Shown piece after piece: positions 8,525 to 17,263 of a DNA stretch of 64,000 bases. Source of the DNA: Vibrio mimicus (GTDB lineage Bacteria > Pseudomonadota > Gammaproteobacteria > Enterobacterales > Vibrionaceae). The stretch is taken from the NCBI RefSeq assembly GCF_019048845.1, contig NZ_CP077425.1, forward strand, positions 620,001 to 684,000, given 5' to 3'. A model generated the notes under the pieces. The model did no database searches and was not told the origin of the DNA. It worked only from the letters and a program-made list of their open reading frames with translations. The translations under genes were made by a program, and so were the position numbers. Position 1 is the stretch's first letter. Every line of letters begins with the position of its first letter.

Positions 8525-9621
8525 ATACACAAACTCAAAAAACACTTCACCCGCTAATTCTGCACGCGAAGACATTGCTAATTGTCATGTCAGCCATACT
8601 GATTCTGGCTAACCTCTACGTGCTCAATACCACTCGTGAGCTTTCTAAATCCTATTCTTCACAAACCAACCAAGCGATCTGGTTTTTATTCCAACTCAAT
8701 AAAGAGTTCACGGAAATGCTGTCTATCGCGCCTTATTTACTGGAATCGCAAACAAACCGCCAACGAGTCATGGTGAAATATGAACTGACTTGGAGCCGCT
8801 TTGACTTGATCCTCAATAGTCCAGAAGCGGATGGCATTATCGGGATGCCCAATACCCGTGCATTTTTCCAATCCGCATTCGCTCGTTTTAAACAACTTGA
8901 GCCATTACTGTTGGCAGTTAATAACCCCGAAAGCCTGCAAAATTTTGTTTCTGCTAGCCAAAATGAATTGGATATTTTCATCCAATTTATTAATCGTACG
9001 TTTGGGGTACAAAGCCCACTGTATACAGAACAGAAGGAGCAGGTGAATTACCTCAGCCGGATTCAGATTATGCTGATGTTGCTGATGTTTGGCTGTGCGG
9101 GTGTGGTCAGCTTCATTTTGCACAAAGAAGCCGCTTACCACCGGATTTTGGCTTTAACCGATCCTTTAACGGGTTTGGAAAACCGCACCGCAATGTTCAC
9201 CGAGTTAGAGCGCTATCGCCGTAGCGGTGGATTTTCGCTGTTTTTGATTGACCTTAACGGTTTTAAACAGGTCAACGATACCCATGGCCACCAAATGGGA
9301 GATGCGGTACTCAAACAAGTCGCGTACCGCTTAACACATTGTATTCCCGCGCTTGATTATCGAGTATTTCGGATGGGAGGTGATGAATTTGCCTTGATCC
9401 TGAGCAGCATTAATTCAACAGAGCAGATGATGATGCAACGCATGATTAAAGAGTGCTTCAACCAAGATTTTGCCATTAGTGATCATTTGAAAGCGAAGCT
9501 CAGCACTAGCGTGGGATTTAGTACCTATCCACTTGATTCCACCAACTTGAGTCAACTGATTTATCTGGCTGACCAGAATATGTATGAAATGAAATTCCTA
9601 CAAAAAAGCCCCTCATCGTGA
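8521..9621 (+). CDS. cdgA: Membrane-bound diguanylate cyclase (CdgA-type)
   Basis: A 366-residue protein with two membrane segments (about 17-36 and 178-198) flanking a periplasmic helical sensor region of about 140 residues, then a cytoplasmic GGDEF domain (about 210-363). The active-site motif GGDEF is intact at 286-290, preceded by FRM and followed by ALIL; the usual inhibitory RxxD site five residues upstream is absent. It should make c-di-GMP from two GTP. It is coupled by a 4-base overlap to the upstream exported protein. The stop codon (9619-9621) sits inside the hairpin that terminates the opposing pst operon. The symbol follows V. cholerae naming for the cyclase beside pstB and is from memory. 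Confidence 0.92.
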   Translation: MNTQTQKTLHPLILHAKTLLIVMSAILILANLYVLNTTRELSKSYSSQTNQAIWFLFQLNKEFTEMLSIAPYLLESQTNRQRVMVKYELTWSRFDLILNSPEADGIIGMPNTRAFFQSAFARFKQLEPLLLAVNNPESLQNFVSASQNELDIFIQFINRTFGVQSPLYTEQKEQVNYLSRIQIMLMLLMFGCAGVVSFILHKEAAYHRILALTDPLTGLENRTAMFTELERYRRSGGFSLFLIDLNGFKQVNDTHGHQMGDAVLKQVAYRLTHCIPALDYRVFRMGGDEFALILSSINSTEQMMMQRMIKECFNQDFAISDHLKAKLSTSVGFSTYPLDSTNLSQLIYLADQNMYEMKFLQKSPSS

Positions 9622-9626
9622 GGGGC
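9602..9626 (-). terminator. Terminator of the pst operon, overlapping the cdgA 3' end
   Basis: Perfect stem GCCCCTCA/TGAGGGGC with a 3-base loop (9608-9626). The T run lies on the minus strand (A6 at 9602-9607), so it serves the leftward pst operon. Both stem and T run are inside the final codons of the rightward cdgA gene, whose TGA stop is part of the right arm. Confidence 0.8.
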
Positions 9627-9667
9627 AAAGTTTACCATCGCTTATAGTTATAATCTGTTTATGTTCA

Positions 9668-10423
9668 TTAACCGAAGTCACCATTAACGTAGCCGCGAGT
9701 ACGATCATCACGTGGGTTACTGAAGATCACTTGCGTATCATCATGCTCCACCAATTCTCCCATCAAGAAGAATGCAGTACGGTCAGAAATTCGGCGGGCT
9801 TGCTGCATCGAGTGCGTCACAATCACAATAGTGTAGTTCTTCTTCAGATCTTCCATTAACTCTTCGATTTTGTGCGTTGCAATGGGATCGAGTGCCGAAG
9901 TCGGCTCATCCATCAAAATCACATCGGGTTCCATCGCTATCGTGCGTGCAATACACAAACGCTGTTGCTGACCGCCTGATAAACCAAACGCATGAGACTT
10001 GAGGCGATCTTTCACCTCATCCCACAACGCGGCACCACGCAATGAGCGCTCAACCACTTCATCGAGATGCTTTTTGTCTTTAATCCCTTGCGCACGTAGG
10101 CCATACGCTACGTTTTCATAAATGCTCATAGGAAATGGATTCGGCTTTTGGAACACCATGCCAACTCGAATGCGTAGGTCTGACACATCGATATTGCCAT
10201 ACACATCTTGTCCATCCATGGTCAGCTTACCGGTAATCGTGACTCCCTCAATGAGATCATTCATACGGTTCAGGCAGCGCAACAGGGTTGATTTACCACA
10301 GCCAGATGGGCCAATCAGTGCCGTCACTTGACGGGTTGGAATTGGCAGATTGATCGATTTTAGCGCTTGGTTCGCACCGTAGAACAGGTCAAGATTTTCG
10401 ATATTGAATTTGGTCGTTTTCAT
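9668..10423 (-). CDS. pstB: Phosphate ABC transporter ATP-binding protein PstB
   Basis: A 251-residue cytoplasmic ATPase that powers high-affinity phosphate uptake. Walker [10 protein letters not shown] (about 38-46), signature LSGGQQQR (about 148-155) and Walker [14 protein letters not shown] are complete, with the switch histidine in IVIVTHS. Last gene of pstSCAB, 28 bases after pstA. Full length for the family. No phoU or phoBR follows: the operon ends at the hairpin in cdgA, so this is a transport-only locus and the signalling genes must lie elsewhere. Confidence 0.97.
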   Translation of the reverse strand: MKTTKFNIENLDLFYGANQALKSINLPIPTRQVTALIGPSGCGKSTLLRCLNRMNDLIEGVTITGKLTMDGQDVYGNIDVSDLRIRVGMVFQKPNPFPMSIYENVAYGLRAQGIKDKKHLDEVVERSLRGAALWDEVKDRLKSHAFGLSGGQQQRLCIARTIAMEPDVILMDEPTSALDPIATHKIEELMEDLKKNYTIVIVTHSMQQARRISDRTAFFLMGELVEHDDTQVIFSNPRDDRTRGYVNGDFG

Positions 10424-10451
10424 TGTGTTATCTCTAAATTCTGTCAGGGAC

Positions 10452-11321
10452 TTAGTAAGTCGCAGTATTGAATCGTTTGGCGATGAGCTTGGTGACCATG
10501 TTGATCAGCAAGACGACAACAATCAGTACTGTTGCGGTGCCATAAGCTTGATTCCACTCTTCAATAGTGAACAACTCCGTGGTCAGCTTGTATAGGTGGA
10601 CGGTCAACGTACGTCCTGAATCGAGCAACGTATCTGGAATACGTGCCACCATACCTGCGGTCAAAAATACCGGGGCAGATTCACCAATCACTCGGCCAAT
10701 ACTCAAAATGACAGAAGTTAAAATCCCCGGCATCGCACTTGGCAAAATCAGCCGACGGATAGTGTAAATTTTCGAAGCGCCCAATCCATAAGAGCCTTCA
10801 CGAAACGTTTGCGGTACCGCCATTAACGCCTCTTCCGTGGTACGAATAATCACCGGCAGGATCAAAATACTCAGCGTCAAAGCACCGGAGAGAATCGAAA
10901 AACCAAGGCCTAAAATTGCGACAAAGAAAGTCATACCGAACAGACCGAAGATGATCGACGGAATCCCTGCCAGTGACTCAGTACAAAATCGGATAATTTT
11001 GACTAAACGGCTGCCCACTTTGGCATATTCCGTTAAGTAAATGGCCGTCATGATGCCAATCGGCGCCGCCACCGCGATAGACGCTACCACCATGTACAAG
11101 GTAGAGATGATCATCGGGAAAATGCCGTGTTCATCACCCGTATGGGTGTAGTTGTCAGTAATAAACTTCCAGTTAACGTGTTGTAAGCCGTTAGACAGGA
11201 TGTACCAAATAATCCAGAACAGGAAGCCGACAGTCAGCGCTGCTGAGATCCAGATAAAAGCACGCAGGATATTGTCTTTCAATACACGCGCTTGTTTGAG
11301 TTTTACGCGATCCATAGCCAT
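10452..11321 (-). CDS. pstA: Phosphate ABC transporter permease PstA
   Basis: A 289-residue inner-membrane permease with six hydrophobic segments and the EAA loop that docks PstB ([17 protein letters not shown]). It pairs with PstC to form the phosphate channel. The start overlaps the pstC stop by one base (TAATG), indicating translational coupling; ATG at codon 3 is an alternative start. Length and domain order are normal for the family. Confidence 0.96.
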   Translation of the reverse strand: MAMDRVKLKQARVLKDNILRAFIWISAALTVGFLFWIIWYILSNGLQHVNWKFITDNYTHTGDEHGIFPMIISTLYMVVASIAVAAPIGIMTAIYLTEYAKVGSRLVKIIRFCTESLAGIPSIIFGLFGMTFFVAILGLGFSILSGALTLSILILPVIIRTTEEALMAVPQTFREGSYGLGASKIYTIRRLILPSAMPGILTSVILSIGRVIGESAPVFLTAGMVARIPDTLLDSGRTLTVHLYKLTTELFTIEEWNQAYGTATVLIVVVLLINMVTKLIAKRFNTATY

Positions 11322-12241
11322 TACCTCGCTTTCTCACGGTTTAAATACAGCAGCGCAGCGTTCAACATCATGATAAACACCAACAGCACCACACCCGTTG
11401 CGTAGAGTGCATTGGCATGCACACCACTCGCGTATGACATTTCAATCGCAATGTTCGCGGTCAGTGTACGCGCAGAATCCAATATCCCTTGAGGCATAGC
11501 AGGCGCATTGCCCATCACCATGATGATCGCCATCGTTTCACCCAGAGCACGACCGATCCCTAATATAACGCCAGTCATGATCCCCGAACGAGCAGCAGGC
11601 ACCAGCAGTTTGAAGATGGTGTAGATGCTTGAAGCACCGAGAGCGAGTGAACCTTCTTTGTATGTACGAGGTACAGCACGAATTGAGGTTTCAGAAACCG
11701 TAATCACGGTCGGCAGAATCATCACCCCAAGGACAATAATCCCAGCCAAAATAGTATTGCCAGCAGGAACGTTAAACACGTTTTGGATCAGCGGAACGAT
11801 GATCACCAAACCGAAGAAGCCGTACACCACAGAAGGAATACCCGCAAGCAGTTCAACTGCAGGGCGAATCACATTCGCCACGCGTTTTGGAGCCACTTCC
11901 GCAATGAAAACTGCGGTAAGTACGCCAACCGGAACCCCCACAATCACTGCACCGAAAGTGGAAACGACAGAAGCGACAATCATAGTCGCGACACCGTACA
12001 GCGCAGGAGGCAACCAATCTTGGCCAAGCACGATGCCTGACACGCCAGCCTCTTGGAAAGCTGGGATACTTTCTCGAACAATGAAGTAAGCAATGATGCC
12101 AAGAGAAACAATACCAATCACGGCACTGGTGAGAAACAAACCGTGAAAGATACGTTCTTTCCAGTCAACACGTCGCTGCTCACGCAGGCTACGCATAGAG
12201 GTATTATCCATAAGCTTGTCACTATTTGTTGCGATGGTCAT
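11321..12241 (-). CDS. pstC: Phosphate ABC transporter permease PstC
   Basis: A 306-residue permease with six membrane segments and the EAA loop AVPRTYKEGSLALGASS. The roughly 35-residue cytoplasmic N-terminal extension before the first segment is typical. It lies 78 bases downstream of pstS, with a strong stem-loop in that gap, and is coupled to pstA by a one-base overlap. Confidence 0.96.
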   Translation of the reverse strand: MTIATNSDKLMDNTSMRSLREQRRVDWKERIFHGLFLTSAVIGIVSLGIIAYFIVRESIPAFQEAGVSGIVLGQDWLPPALYGVATMIVASVVSTFGAVIVGVPVGVLTAVFIAEVAPKRVANVIRPAVELLAGIPSVVYGFFGLVIIVPLIQNVFNVPAGNTILAGIIVLGVMILPTVITVSETSIRAVPRTYKEGSLALGASSIYTIFKLLVPAARSGIMTGVILGIGRALGETMAIIMVMGNAPAMPQGILDSARTLTANIAIEMSYASGVHANALYATGVVLLVFIMMLNAALLYLNREKAR

Positions 12242-12279
12242 AAAATCACCTATCGAACTGATGTCGATGTAAACAAAGT

Positions 12280-12302
12280 ACCCGACCCAAATTGGGTCGG
12301 GA
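12280..12302 (-). promoter_or_regulatory. pstS-pstC intercistronic stem-loop
   Basis: Perfect inverted repeat CCCGACCCAA/TTGGGTCGGG (12281-12301) in the 78-base gap between pstS and pstC. On the minus strand it is not followed by a solid T run, so it is more likely a processing or stabilising hairpin, or a partial attenuator, that raises the binding protein over the permease than a full terminator. Confidence 0.6.
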
Positions 12303-12319
12303 AAAGAGTGTGGAGCATA

Positions 12320-13141
12320 TTAGTTAACTGTGATATAGCCTTTTTCAGCCACGATCTTTTGTGCGTCAGCAGACAGCATCCACTCTAGGAATTTTTTCGC
12401 TTCTGCAGATGGCTTATCTTGTTTGTACAGCACAAGGAACGGACGAGAGACTTTGTATGTACCGTTTTTCACGTTATCTACGCTCGCTTCAACGCCGTTA
12501 ACAGATAGCGCGTGAACCGAGCCATCGACCGTACCAAGTGAGATGTAACCGATAGAGTATGGGTTTGATGCCACCATAGTTTTCAGCGCGCCGTTACCGT
12601 TAGCCACTTGCGCACGTTGAGAAATCGCTGAAACTTCTTTATCAGCAATTTTCTTTTTCAGTTCCATGATGTCTTCGAATGCACCACGAGTACCAGAAGC
12701 GGTATCACGAGTGATCGCAACGATTGGCTTATCTTCACCACCCACTTGTTTCCAGTTAGTGATTTCGCCTTTGTAGATTTCAGAAACTTGCTCAGCTGTT
12801 AGGCCTTTCACTGCATTGCTTGGGTGAACTACCACAGCGATGCCATCCAGAGCAATTTTCTCTTCAACCAGATTGGTTTCTTTTTCAGAGTCTTTCAGAT
12901 TACGCGAAGACATACCAATGTCTGCGCTGCCGTTTTTCGCGGCTTTGATGCCTGCAGAAGAACCAGGGCCTTGTACTTCAATGAAAACTTCAGGATTCAT
13001 TTTTGCGTAAGTTTCAGAAAACACTTCCATCAGCGGAGTAACACTGCTTGAGCCCACTGCTGAGATTGTCTCTTTCGCCATAACTGGAGTTACTGCAAGT
13101 GCGCCCATAAGAGCGATAGCACCGATTACTGTCTTTTTCAT
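12320..13141 (-). CDS. pstS: Periplasmic phosphate-binding protein PstS
   Basis: A 273-residue type-II solute-binding protein with a Sec signal peptide (MKKTVIGAIALMGALAV, cleavage after AKE-proximal VMA). The phosphate-contacting loops are visible: VGSSSVTPLME, QGPGSSAGIKAA, DIGMSSR and TRDTASGTRGAFED. It captures phosphate in the periplasm for PstCAB. I chose the ATG at 13141 because AGGAAA precedes it and the signal peptide starts there; a longer frame to 13198 adds 19 non-signal residues. First gene of the operon; a likely PhoB site lies about 70 bases upstream. Confidence 0.96.
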   Translation of the reverse strand: MKKTVIGAIALMGALAVTPVMAKETISAVGSSSVTPLMEVFSETYAKMNPEVFIEVQGPGSSAGIKAAKNGSADIGMSSRNLKDSEKETNLVEEKIALDGIAVVVHPSNAVKGLTAEQVSEIYKGEITNWKQVGGEDKPIVAITRDTASGTRGAFEDIMELKKKIADKEVSAISQRAQVANGNGALKTMVASNPYSIGYISLGTVDGSVHALSVNGVEASVDNVKNGTYKVSRPFLVLYKQDKPSAEAKKFLEWMLSADAQKIVAEKGYITVN

Positions 13142-13212
13142 CACAAATTTCCTATAAGTGGCTTTGTTGCCGTTGTGTTTCACTTGAACGAAGCTCACTT
13201 TAGGGGGTGAAT

Positions 13213-13252
13213 ATGACAGTTATGTTTCACTTAATTGAACCCTGTATGACAC
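13213..13252 (-). promoter_or_regulatory. Candidate PhoB-box region upstream of pstS
   Basis: On the minus strand, CTGTCAT (13213-13219) is a perfect Pho half-site preceded at the right 11-base step only by a poor GTGAAAC, and GTGTCAT (13246-13252) is a second near-perfect half-site further up. Spacing is not a canonical tandem box, so this is a candidate based on half-sites plus the known Pho control of pst operons. Confidence 0.45.
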
Positions 13253-13376
13253 GACCAACTGATTGTTTATAAAATCCACACACATAGCTTGTCCATCCCA
13301 CGCCTTAGCAACTGCGCAACAAAAATTTCACCCGCAAGACTTAATATTTCTTCTATCGACAATAATTATGCACAAA

Positions 13377-13392
13377 TGTGATTAACATCACT
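13377..13392 (+). promoter_or_regulatory. Candidate CRP binding site upstream of the chemoreceptor
   Basis: TGTGA-TTAACA-TCACT matches the TGTGA-N6-TCACA CRP consensus at 9 of 10 positions and lies 125 bases before the chemoreceptor start. Sequence match only. Confidence 0.5.
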
Positions 13393-13516
13393 CACTTGTG
13401 GTCAGCATGAGTTTACTTGTGATTGCATTCTCAACAACGATACATATCATCGTGCTGCCATTATTTCTTAAATAACAATAACTATTCTTACTTAATTTTT
13501 TCAAAAGAGGACCACC

Positions 13517-15160
13517 ATGCGCCAGTTACTCAGCGGTTTGTCTATCAAACTGCAGGTTGTAGTACCTGTGTTTTTCACAATGCTTTTACTCGTGACAGGG
13601 ATTGTATACAGCACATCAACATTGAAAACCGCCTTTAGCCAGGTTTCAGACTCCACCGAACACCTCATTGTCGATAAAGACAATCTCACCAAAATTATCG
13701 ATAACACTTATGCAATGCGTATTAGTGCTATTTATAGCCTTTTTCGACCTGCTGAAGTGAAAGTTCTTCCCTCTGCACTAAAAGACCGCCAAAGCCAAAA
13801 CTTACAGTTGATGCGCTCTTTTAGTGATAACCCTGAGCTGCAAGATGAAGTTCAGGCGTTAACTAAAGCCATGCAGCATTATGTGGATTTTTCGATCAAT
13901 AACATGATCCCTCTGCTCAATATTAAGCAAAGTACCGAGCAAACTAGCGCTGAATTCGACCAACAATATCAACAGGCTTCCGATACCTATCGTGCAGCGG
14001 GTAACGACATGGTGAAAGCGATCAGTAACCTATCTCAGGCACTAAACGAGCTCGCCATGCGTACGATTAAACAGAGCGAAGAACAGCATAATGGCGTGCT
14101 AAGCAATTCCACCGTTTCACTGATTGCCATTCTGCTGGCTGCGGGTGTGTTCAGCTGGATTTTGGCAGGCATCATCGTTAAGCCATTGAGCCAGCTACAG
14201 CAAACAATGCGTGAAGTGGCAAAAGGCAACCTGCTCGTTACAGCCCAAGAGGTGGGTAAAAACGAGATCACCTTGCTTGCACGAGATGTGAACGCCACCG
14301 TTGCCCAACTGCGTCAAACCGTGGAAAGTTTAGTACGCATCAGCACCGATGTGGCTTCTGCTTCCACAGAATTAGCTACAGTGATGACGCAAGCCAATGT
14401 CAACTCAAATCAGGAAAAGCAAGAAGTCGAACAAGTGGCTTCCGCAGTTAACCAGCTGCAAAGTACCGCGCAAAGTGTGACTGACCATGCGCATAGCGCT
14501 GATGGTGCAGCACAGCAAGCGAACCTGCTCGCCTCACAAAGTTTACGCATGTTTGAAGAGAGCCATCGTGCCACCGCAAAAATGGCCGATCAGCTTACCG
14601 AAGCTGCACAAGTAGTCAATCAACTCAAAGATCAGTCGGAGCGTATCGGTAATGTCACGGAAGTGATCCGTAGCATTTCAGAGCAAACTAACCTGCTTGC
14701 ACTGAATGCAGCGATTGAAGCGGCACGCGCAGGAGAAAGCGGACGGGGCTTTGCTGTTGTAGCCGATGAAGTGCGTATGCTCGCAGCGCGTACCCAAACC
14801 TCAACCCAAGAGATCCAAGCCATTATTGAAGAGCTGCAAAATCAGTCCAATACGGCAAATAGCAGCATGCATTCGAGCCTACAATTACTAGAGCAGAATC
14901 AATCATTAGCGGCCAAAGTCAGCACCTCACTCAATGAGATCAATCTCTCAATCAGTGCACTGGGGCAGATCAACGCCCAAGTGGCAACGGCCTCGGAAGA
15001 ACAAAGTCAGGTTACCAAAGACATTAACCGCAACTTGAGTAACATCTACGAACTGGTCAGCCAAAATGTCACGGGGATCACTCAGTCGGCCGCAGCAAGT
15101 CATGAGCTATCCAACCTTGCAGAACAACAAAACCAGCAGTTGCACTATTTCCGAGTGTAA
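13517..15160 (+). CDS. Methyl-accepting chemotaxis protein
   Basis: A 547-residue chemoreceptor. First membrane segment about 12-34, a periplasmic helical-bundle sensor to about 190, second segment about 195-215, HAMP (about 215-268), then a long coiled-coil signalling domain. The hairpin tip that binds CheA/CheW reads [20 protein letters not shown] followed by [14 protein letters not shown], the near-invariant MCP signature. The sensor domain (helical, Gln/Ser rich) does not reveal the ligand. No C-terminal CheR-docking pentapeptide. Monocistronic, with a CRP-like site upstream and a bidirectional terminator downstream. Confidence 0.95.
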   Translation: MRQLLSGLSIKLQVVVPVFFTMLLLVTGIVYSTSTLKTAFSQVSDSTEHLIVDKDNLTKIIDNTYAMRISAIYSLFRPAEVKVLPSALKDRQSQNLQLMRSFSDNPELQDEVQALTKAMQHYVDFSINNMIPLLNIKQSTEQTSAEFDQQYQQASDTYRAAGNDMVKAISNLSQALNELAMRTIKQSEEQHNGVLSNSTVSLIAILLAAGVFSWILAGIIVKPLSQLQQTMREVAKGNLLVTAQEVGKNEITLLARDVNATVAQLRQTVESLVRISTDVASASTELATVMTQANVNSNQEKQEVEQVASAVNQLQSTAQSVTDHAHSADGAAQQANLLASQSLRMFEESHRATAKMADQLTEAAQVVNQLKDQSERIGNVTEVIRSISEQTNLLALNAAIEAARAGESGRGFAVVADEVRMLAARTQTSTQEIQAIIEELQNQSNTANSSMHSSLQLLEQNQSLAAKVSTSLNEINLSISALGQINAQVATASEEQSQVTKDINRNLSNIYELVSQNVTGITQSAAASHELSNLAEQQNQQLHYFRV

Positions 15161-15191
15161 TTTCCTGCGACAGACAGCATAAAAATCTCAT

Positions 15192-15222
15192 AAAAAAGGT
15201 CTGGTTTACCCAGACCTTTTTA
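15192..15222. terminator. Bidirectional terminator between chemoreceptor and DEAD-box helicase
   Basis: AAAAAGGTCTGG-TTTA-CCAGACCTTTTT: an 8-bp GC-containing core stem with A and T runs on both sides, placed between two convergent genes. Confidence 0.85.
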
Positions 15223-15253
15223 TTACCAATCATCTATTCAATTTCTATTCGGC

Positions 15254-16612
15254 TTATTCGATTTCGTCTTCCAAATCCGCATCTGGCTTAGGCGCGACTT
15301 TCTTTTTCGGGATAAACACAGCGTCACCCACAGACACATTTTGGTAGAAGCTCTTATCACGCGGTGTAGCTTTTTTCGCTTTCGCAGGGGCTTTCGCTTT
15401 CACCGCACGCTTGCTTGGCGCGGTTTTTTGAGCCGCTTGACGAGGTTTGAGGCCTTTGAATTTACCTTCCAACCCTTCCATCACGTCAAACTGAATCTCT
15501 TGTTGTAAGAAGGCCTCTACACGTTTGAAGCTATCCCAATCTTTAGGGCCTACTAACGACATAGCATCACCTTTGTTGCCTGCACGACCAGTACGACCGA
15601 TACGATGCACATACTCTTCCGTATGTTTTGGCATATCAAAGTTGATCACGTGAGTGACCGATGGAATGTCCAGACCACGTGAAGCCACATCAGTTGTAAC
15701 AAGGATCTTAAACACGGTGCGCTCAAACTGCCCCATAATGGTGTTGCGCTGCGTTTGGTTTAAATTACCGCTTAACGCTACCGCTTTTAGGTTGTTCTTA
15801 TTGAGCTTTTCAGTCAAGCGATCGGTATCTGCACGCGTGGCAGTAAAAATGATCACTTGACGATAGTCAGCGTCCGCCAGAATGCGATCCAATAATGCTT
15901 CTTTATGATCCAAATGGTCACACAAGTAGAAGTGTTGAGTAATGTCTTTGTGCTCTTCGCTACCAACCCCAATCGCGATACGTTTTGGATCATTGAGCAT
16001 CTCCATCGCCATATCATTCACATCCGCATGATCTAACGTAGCTGAGAACATCAAAGTTTGGCGACGGCGGTGCTTCGCTGCGTTATGAATACGACGCAAC
16101 TCTTTAGCAAAACCTAAATCCAACATACGGTCGGCTTCATCCAACACTAGGGTTTCTAAACCATCCAAAAACAGAGATCGATGATCCAAATGATCCGCTA
16201 AACGCCCCGGTGTCGCCACAATAAAGCGAGGTCCACGCGCTAACGCTTTCACTTGATCGTTAAAGTTTTCACCGCCAGTAATTACGGTTGCGGTATAGCT
16301 CAAACCACCCAGCATCGAACGCAGCTCACCATACACTTGTTTCGCCAGTTCACGAGTTGGAACTAAAATAACACCACGAGGATCTTTTGCCGAAAATGCT
16401 TTGGTTTTTAAAGATTTGTGCAACATAGGTAGCACAAAGGCTAACGTTTTGCCGGAACCAGTCTTAGATGAAGCCAACAAATCACGTCCCGCTATCGTTA
16501 ACGGTATTGCTTGCTGTTGGATTTCTGTCGCTTGTTTGAAATTGTAATGTGCTAGATTTTTCAGTAAGCGATTATCTAAGCCTAAATCTTTAAATTGCAA
16601 AGTATTCTCCAT
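15254..16612 (-). CDS. DEAD-box ATP-dependent RNA helicase
   Basis: A 452-residue RNA helicase of the RhlE/SrmB-like bacterial group. All motifs are present in order: Q motif with F at the start and ATEIQQQAIP (about 24-33), motif I ASSKTGSGKT, PTRELA, TPGR, DEAD in VLDEADRMLD, SAT in MFSATLD, and the C-terminal HRIGRTGRAG. The last 60 residues are rich in Lys, Ala and Pro, a basic tail that probably binds RNA. Such proteins remodel rRNA and mRNA, often in the cold. Stand-alone gene with its own promoter region. Confidence 0.94.
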   Translation of the reverse strand: MENTLQFKDLGLDNRLLKNLAHYNFKQATEIQQQAIPLTIAGRDLLASSKTGSGKTLAFVLPMLHKSLKTKAFSAKDPRGVILVPTRELAKQVYGELRSMLGGLSYTATVITGGENFNDQVKALARGPRFIVATPGRLADHLDHRSLFLDGLETLVLDEADRMLDLGFAKELRRIHNAAKHRRRQTLMFSATLDHADVNDMAMEMLNDPKRIAIGVGSEEHKDITQHFYLCDHLDHKEALLDRILADADYRQVIIFTATRADTDRLTEKLNKNNLKAVALSGNLNQTQRNTIMGQFERTVFKILVTTDVASRGLDIPSVTHVINFDMPKHTEEYVHRIGRTGRAGNKGDAMSLVGPKDWDSFKRVEAFLQQEIQFDVMEGLEGKFKGLKPRQAAQKTAPSKRAVKAKAPAKAKKATPRDKSFYQNVSVGDAVFIPKKKVAPKPDADLEDEIE

Positions 16613-16947
16613 CTTTGGTTATGCTTAAAAGTACGAAGCAGATCACGAAAAAGTCCGTCATGATAGCGCAAATCACCTATTCATAGATAGTCAATGGATA
16701 AAATAATCCAAGAATGGATAAAATAATCCAAGAATGGATAAGCGGTAGGAATGAAAAAGGCCGTTATCATCAGCGCCAAACTGGAATGCACGACAATTTG
16801 TTGATTCCTTGTCATATTATTGGATTTTTTTAACTTTTCAGGACTAGTTTTACGCGAAATTGCGACTACAATGATCTCGTCCATATTTTAAATGCACATA
16901 AGTATAGGACGTAACTGATACCGACTTACCAAGTTAAGGAACTCTCT
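16613..16947. other. Divergent region, helicase / lipoprotein, with a tandem repeat
   Basis: About 335 bases between divergent genes. It contains the 20-bp tandem repeat listed separately. A 67-codon frame on the minus strand (16681-16884) crosses the repeat but has no ribosome site and I do not call it. The promoter of the highly expressed lipoprotein gene must lie between about 16800 and 16930; I cannot assign the boxes with confidence. AAGGAACTCTCT precedes its ATG. Confidence 0.4.
16693..16741 (+). repeat. 20-bp tandem repeat, about 2.4 copies
   Basis: AATGGATAAAATAATCCAAG occurs twice exactly (16693-16712, 16713-16732) followed by a partial third copy AATGGATAA. Each unit contains the inverted pair TGGAT/ATCCA. 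Located 80 bases upstream of the helicase start. Confidence 0.9.
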
Positions 16948-17196
16948 ATGAACAAGATGTTAATCGCAGCAGCAGCGTCTTCTGTACTCCTACTAGCAGG
17001 CTGTGCCTCTGGTCCTGATGAAGCTACTACTGCAAAAATGAACGAAATCAGCAATCAGGTTAGCGAACTGAACTCACAAGTTTCTGCACTGGCATCAAAA
17101 GTAGATCAAGCAAACGAAGCAGCAAAAGCAGCACAAGAAGAAGCAGCTCGTGCTAACGAACGTATCGACAACATTGCTCAGTCTTACACTAAGTAA
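16948..17196 (+). CDS. lpp: Murein (Braun-type) lipoprotein Lpp
   Basis: An 82-residue outer-membrane lipoprotein. Signal peptide with lipobox LLAGC (cysteine 19), then a heptad-patterned coiled coil (KMNEISNQVSELNSQVSALAS), an Ala-rich stretch and a C-terminal lysine (SYTK). In the family the terminal lysine is joined to meso-diaminopimelate of peptidoglycan by an L,D-transpeptidase; the gene converging on it at 17264 encodes just such an enzyme. Followed by a strong terminator, so it is monocistronic. Similar in layout to E. coli Lpp, with a longer Ala-rich stem. Confidence 0.92.
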   Translation: MNKMLIAAAASSVLLLAGCASGPDEATTAKMNEISNQVSELNSQVSALASKVDQANEAAKAAQEEAARANERIDNIAQSYTK

Positions 17197-17218
17197 TCTC
17201 TGAGTAATGCTTTAATTG

Positions 17219-17247
17219 AAGAGCCAGCGATTGCTGGCTCTTTTTTA
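17219..17247 (+). terminator. Terminator of the lpp-type gene
   Basis: GAGCCAGCGATTGCTGGCTC (17221-17240) folds into an 8-bp stem with a 4-base loop, followed by six T. It sits 25 bases after the lipoprotein stop. Confidence 0.9.
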
Positions 17248-17263
17248 TACTGGCTATTGGGCT

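Larger units (their letters stand above)
13142..13516. other. Divergent intergenic region, pstS / chemoreceptor
   Basis: About 375 bases holding both divergent promoters. The pstS side carries the Pho half-sites and the chemoreceptor side the CRP-like palindrome listed separately. The chemoreceptor start has the ribosome site AGAGGACCACC. No gene or RNA recognised here. Confidence 0.5.

Noticed and set aside
11625-12089. 154-codon open frame antisense to pstC
   Set aside because: Lies wholly inside pstC, whose permease motifs are intact, and has no start signal.
16681-16884. 67-codon minus-strand frame with a hydrophobic C terminus
   Set aside because: No ribosome site, its end is made of the 20-bp tandem repeat, and it lies in the divergent promoter region of two well-supported genes.
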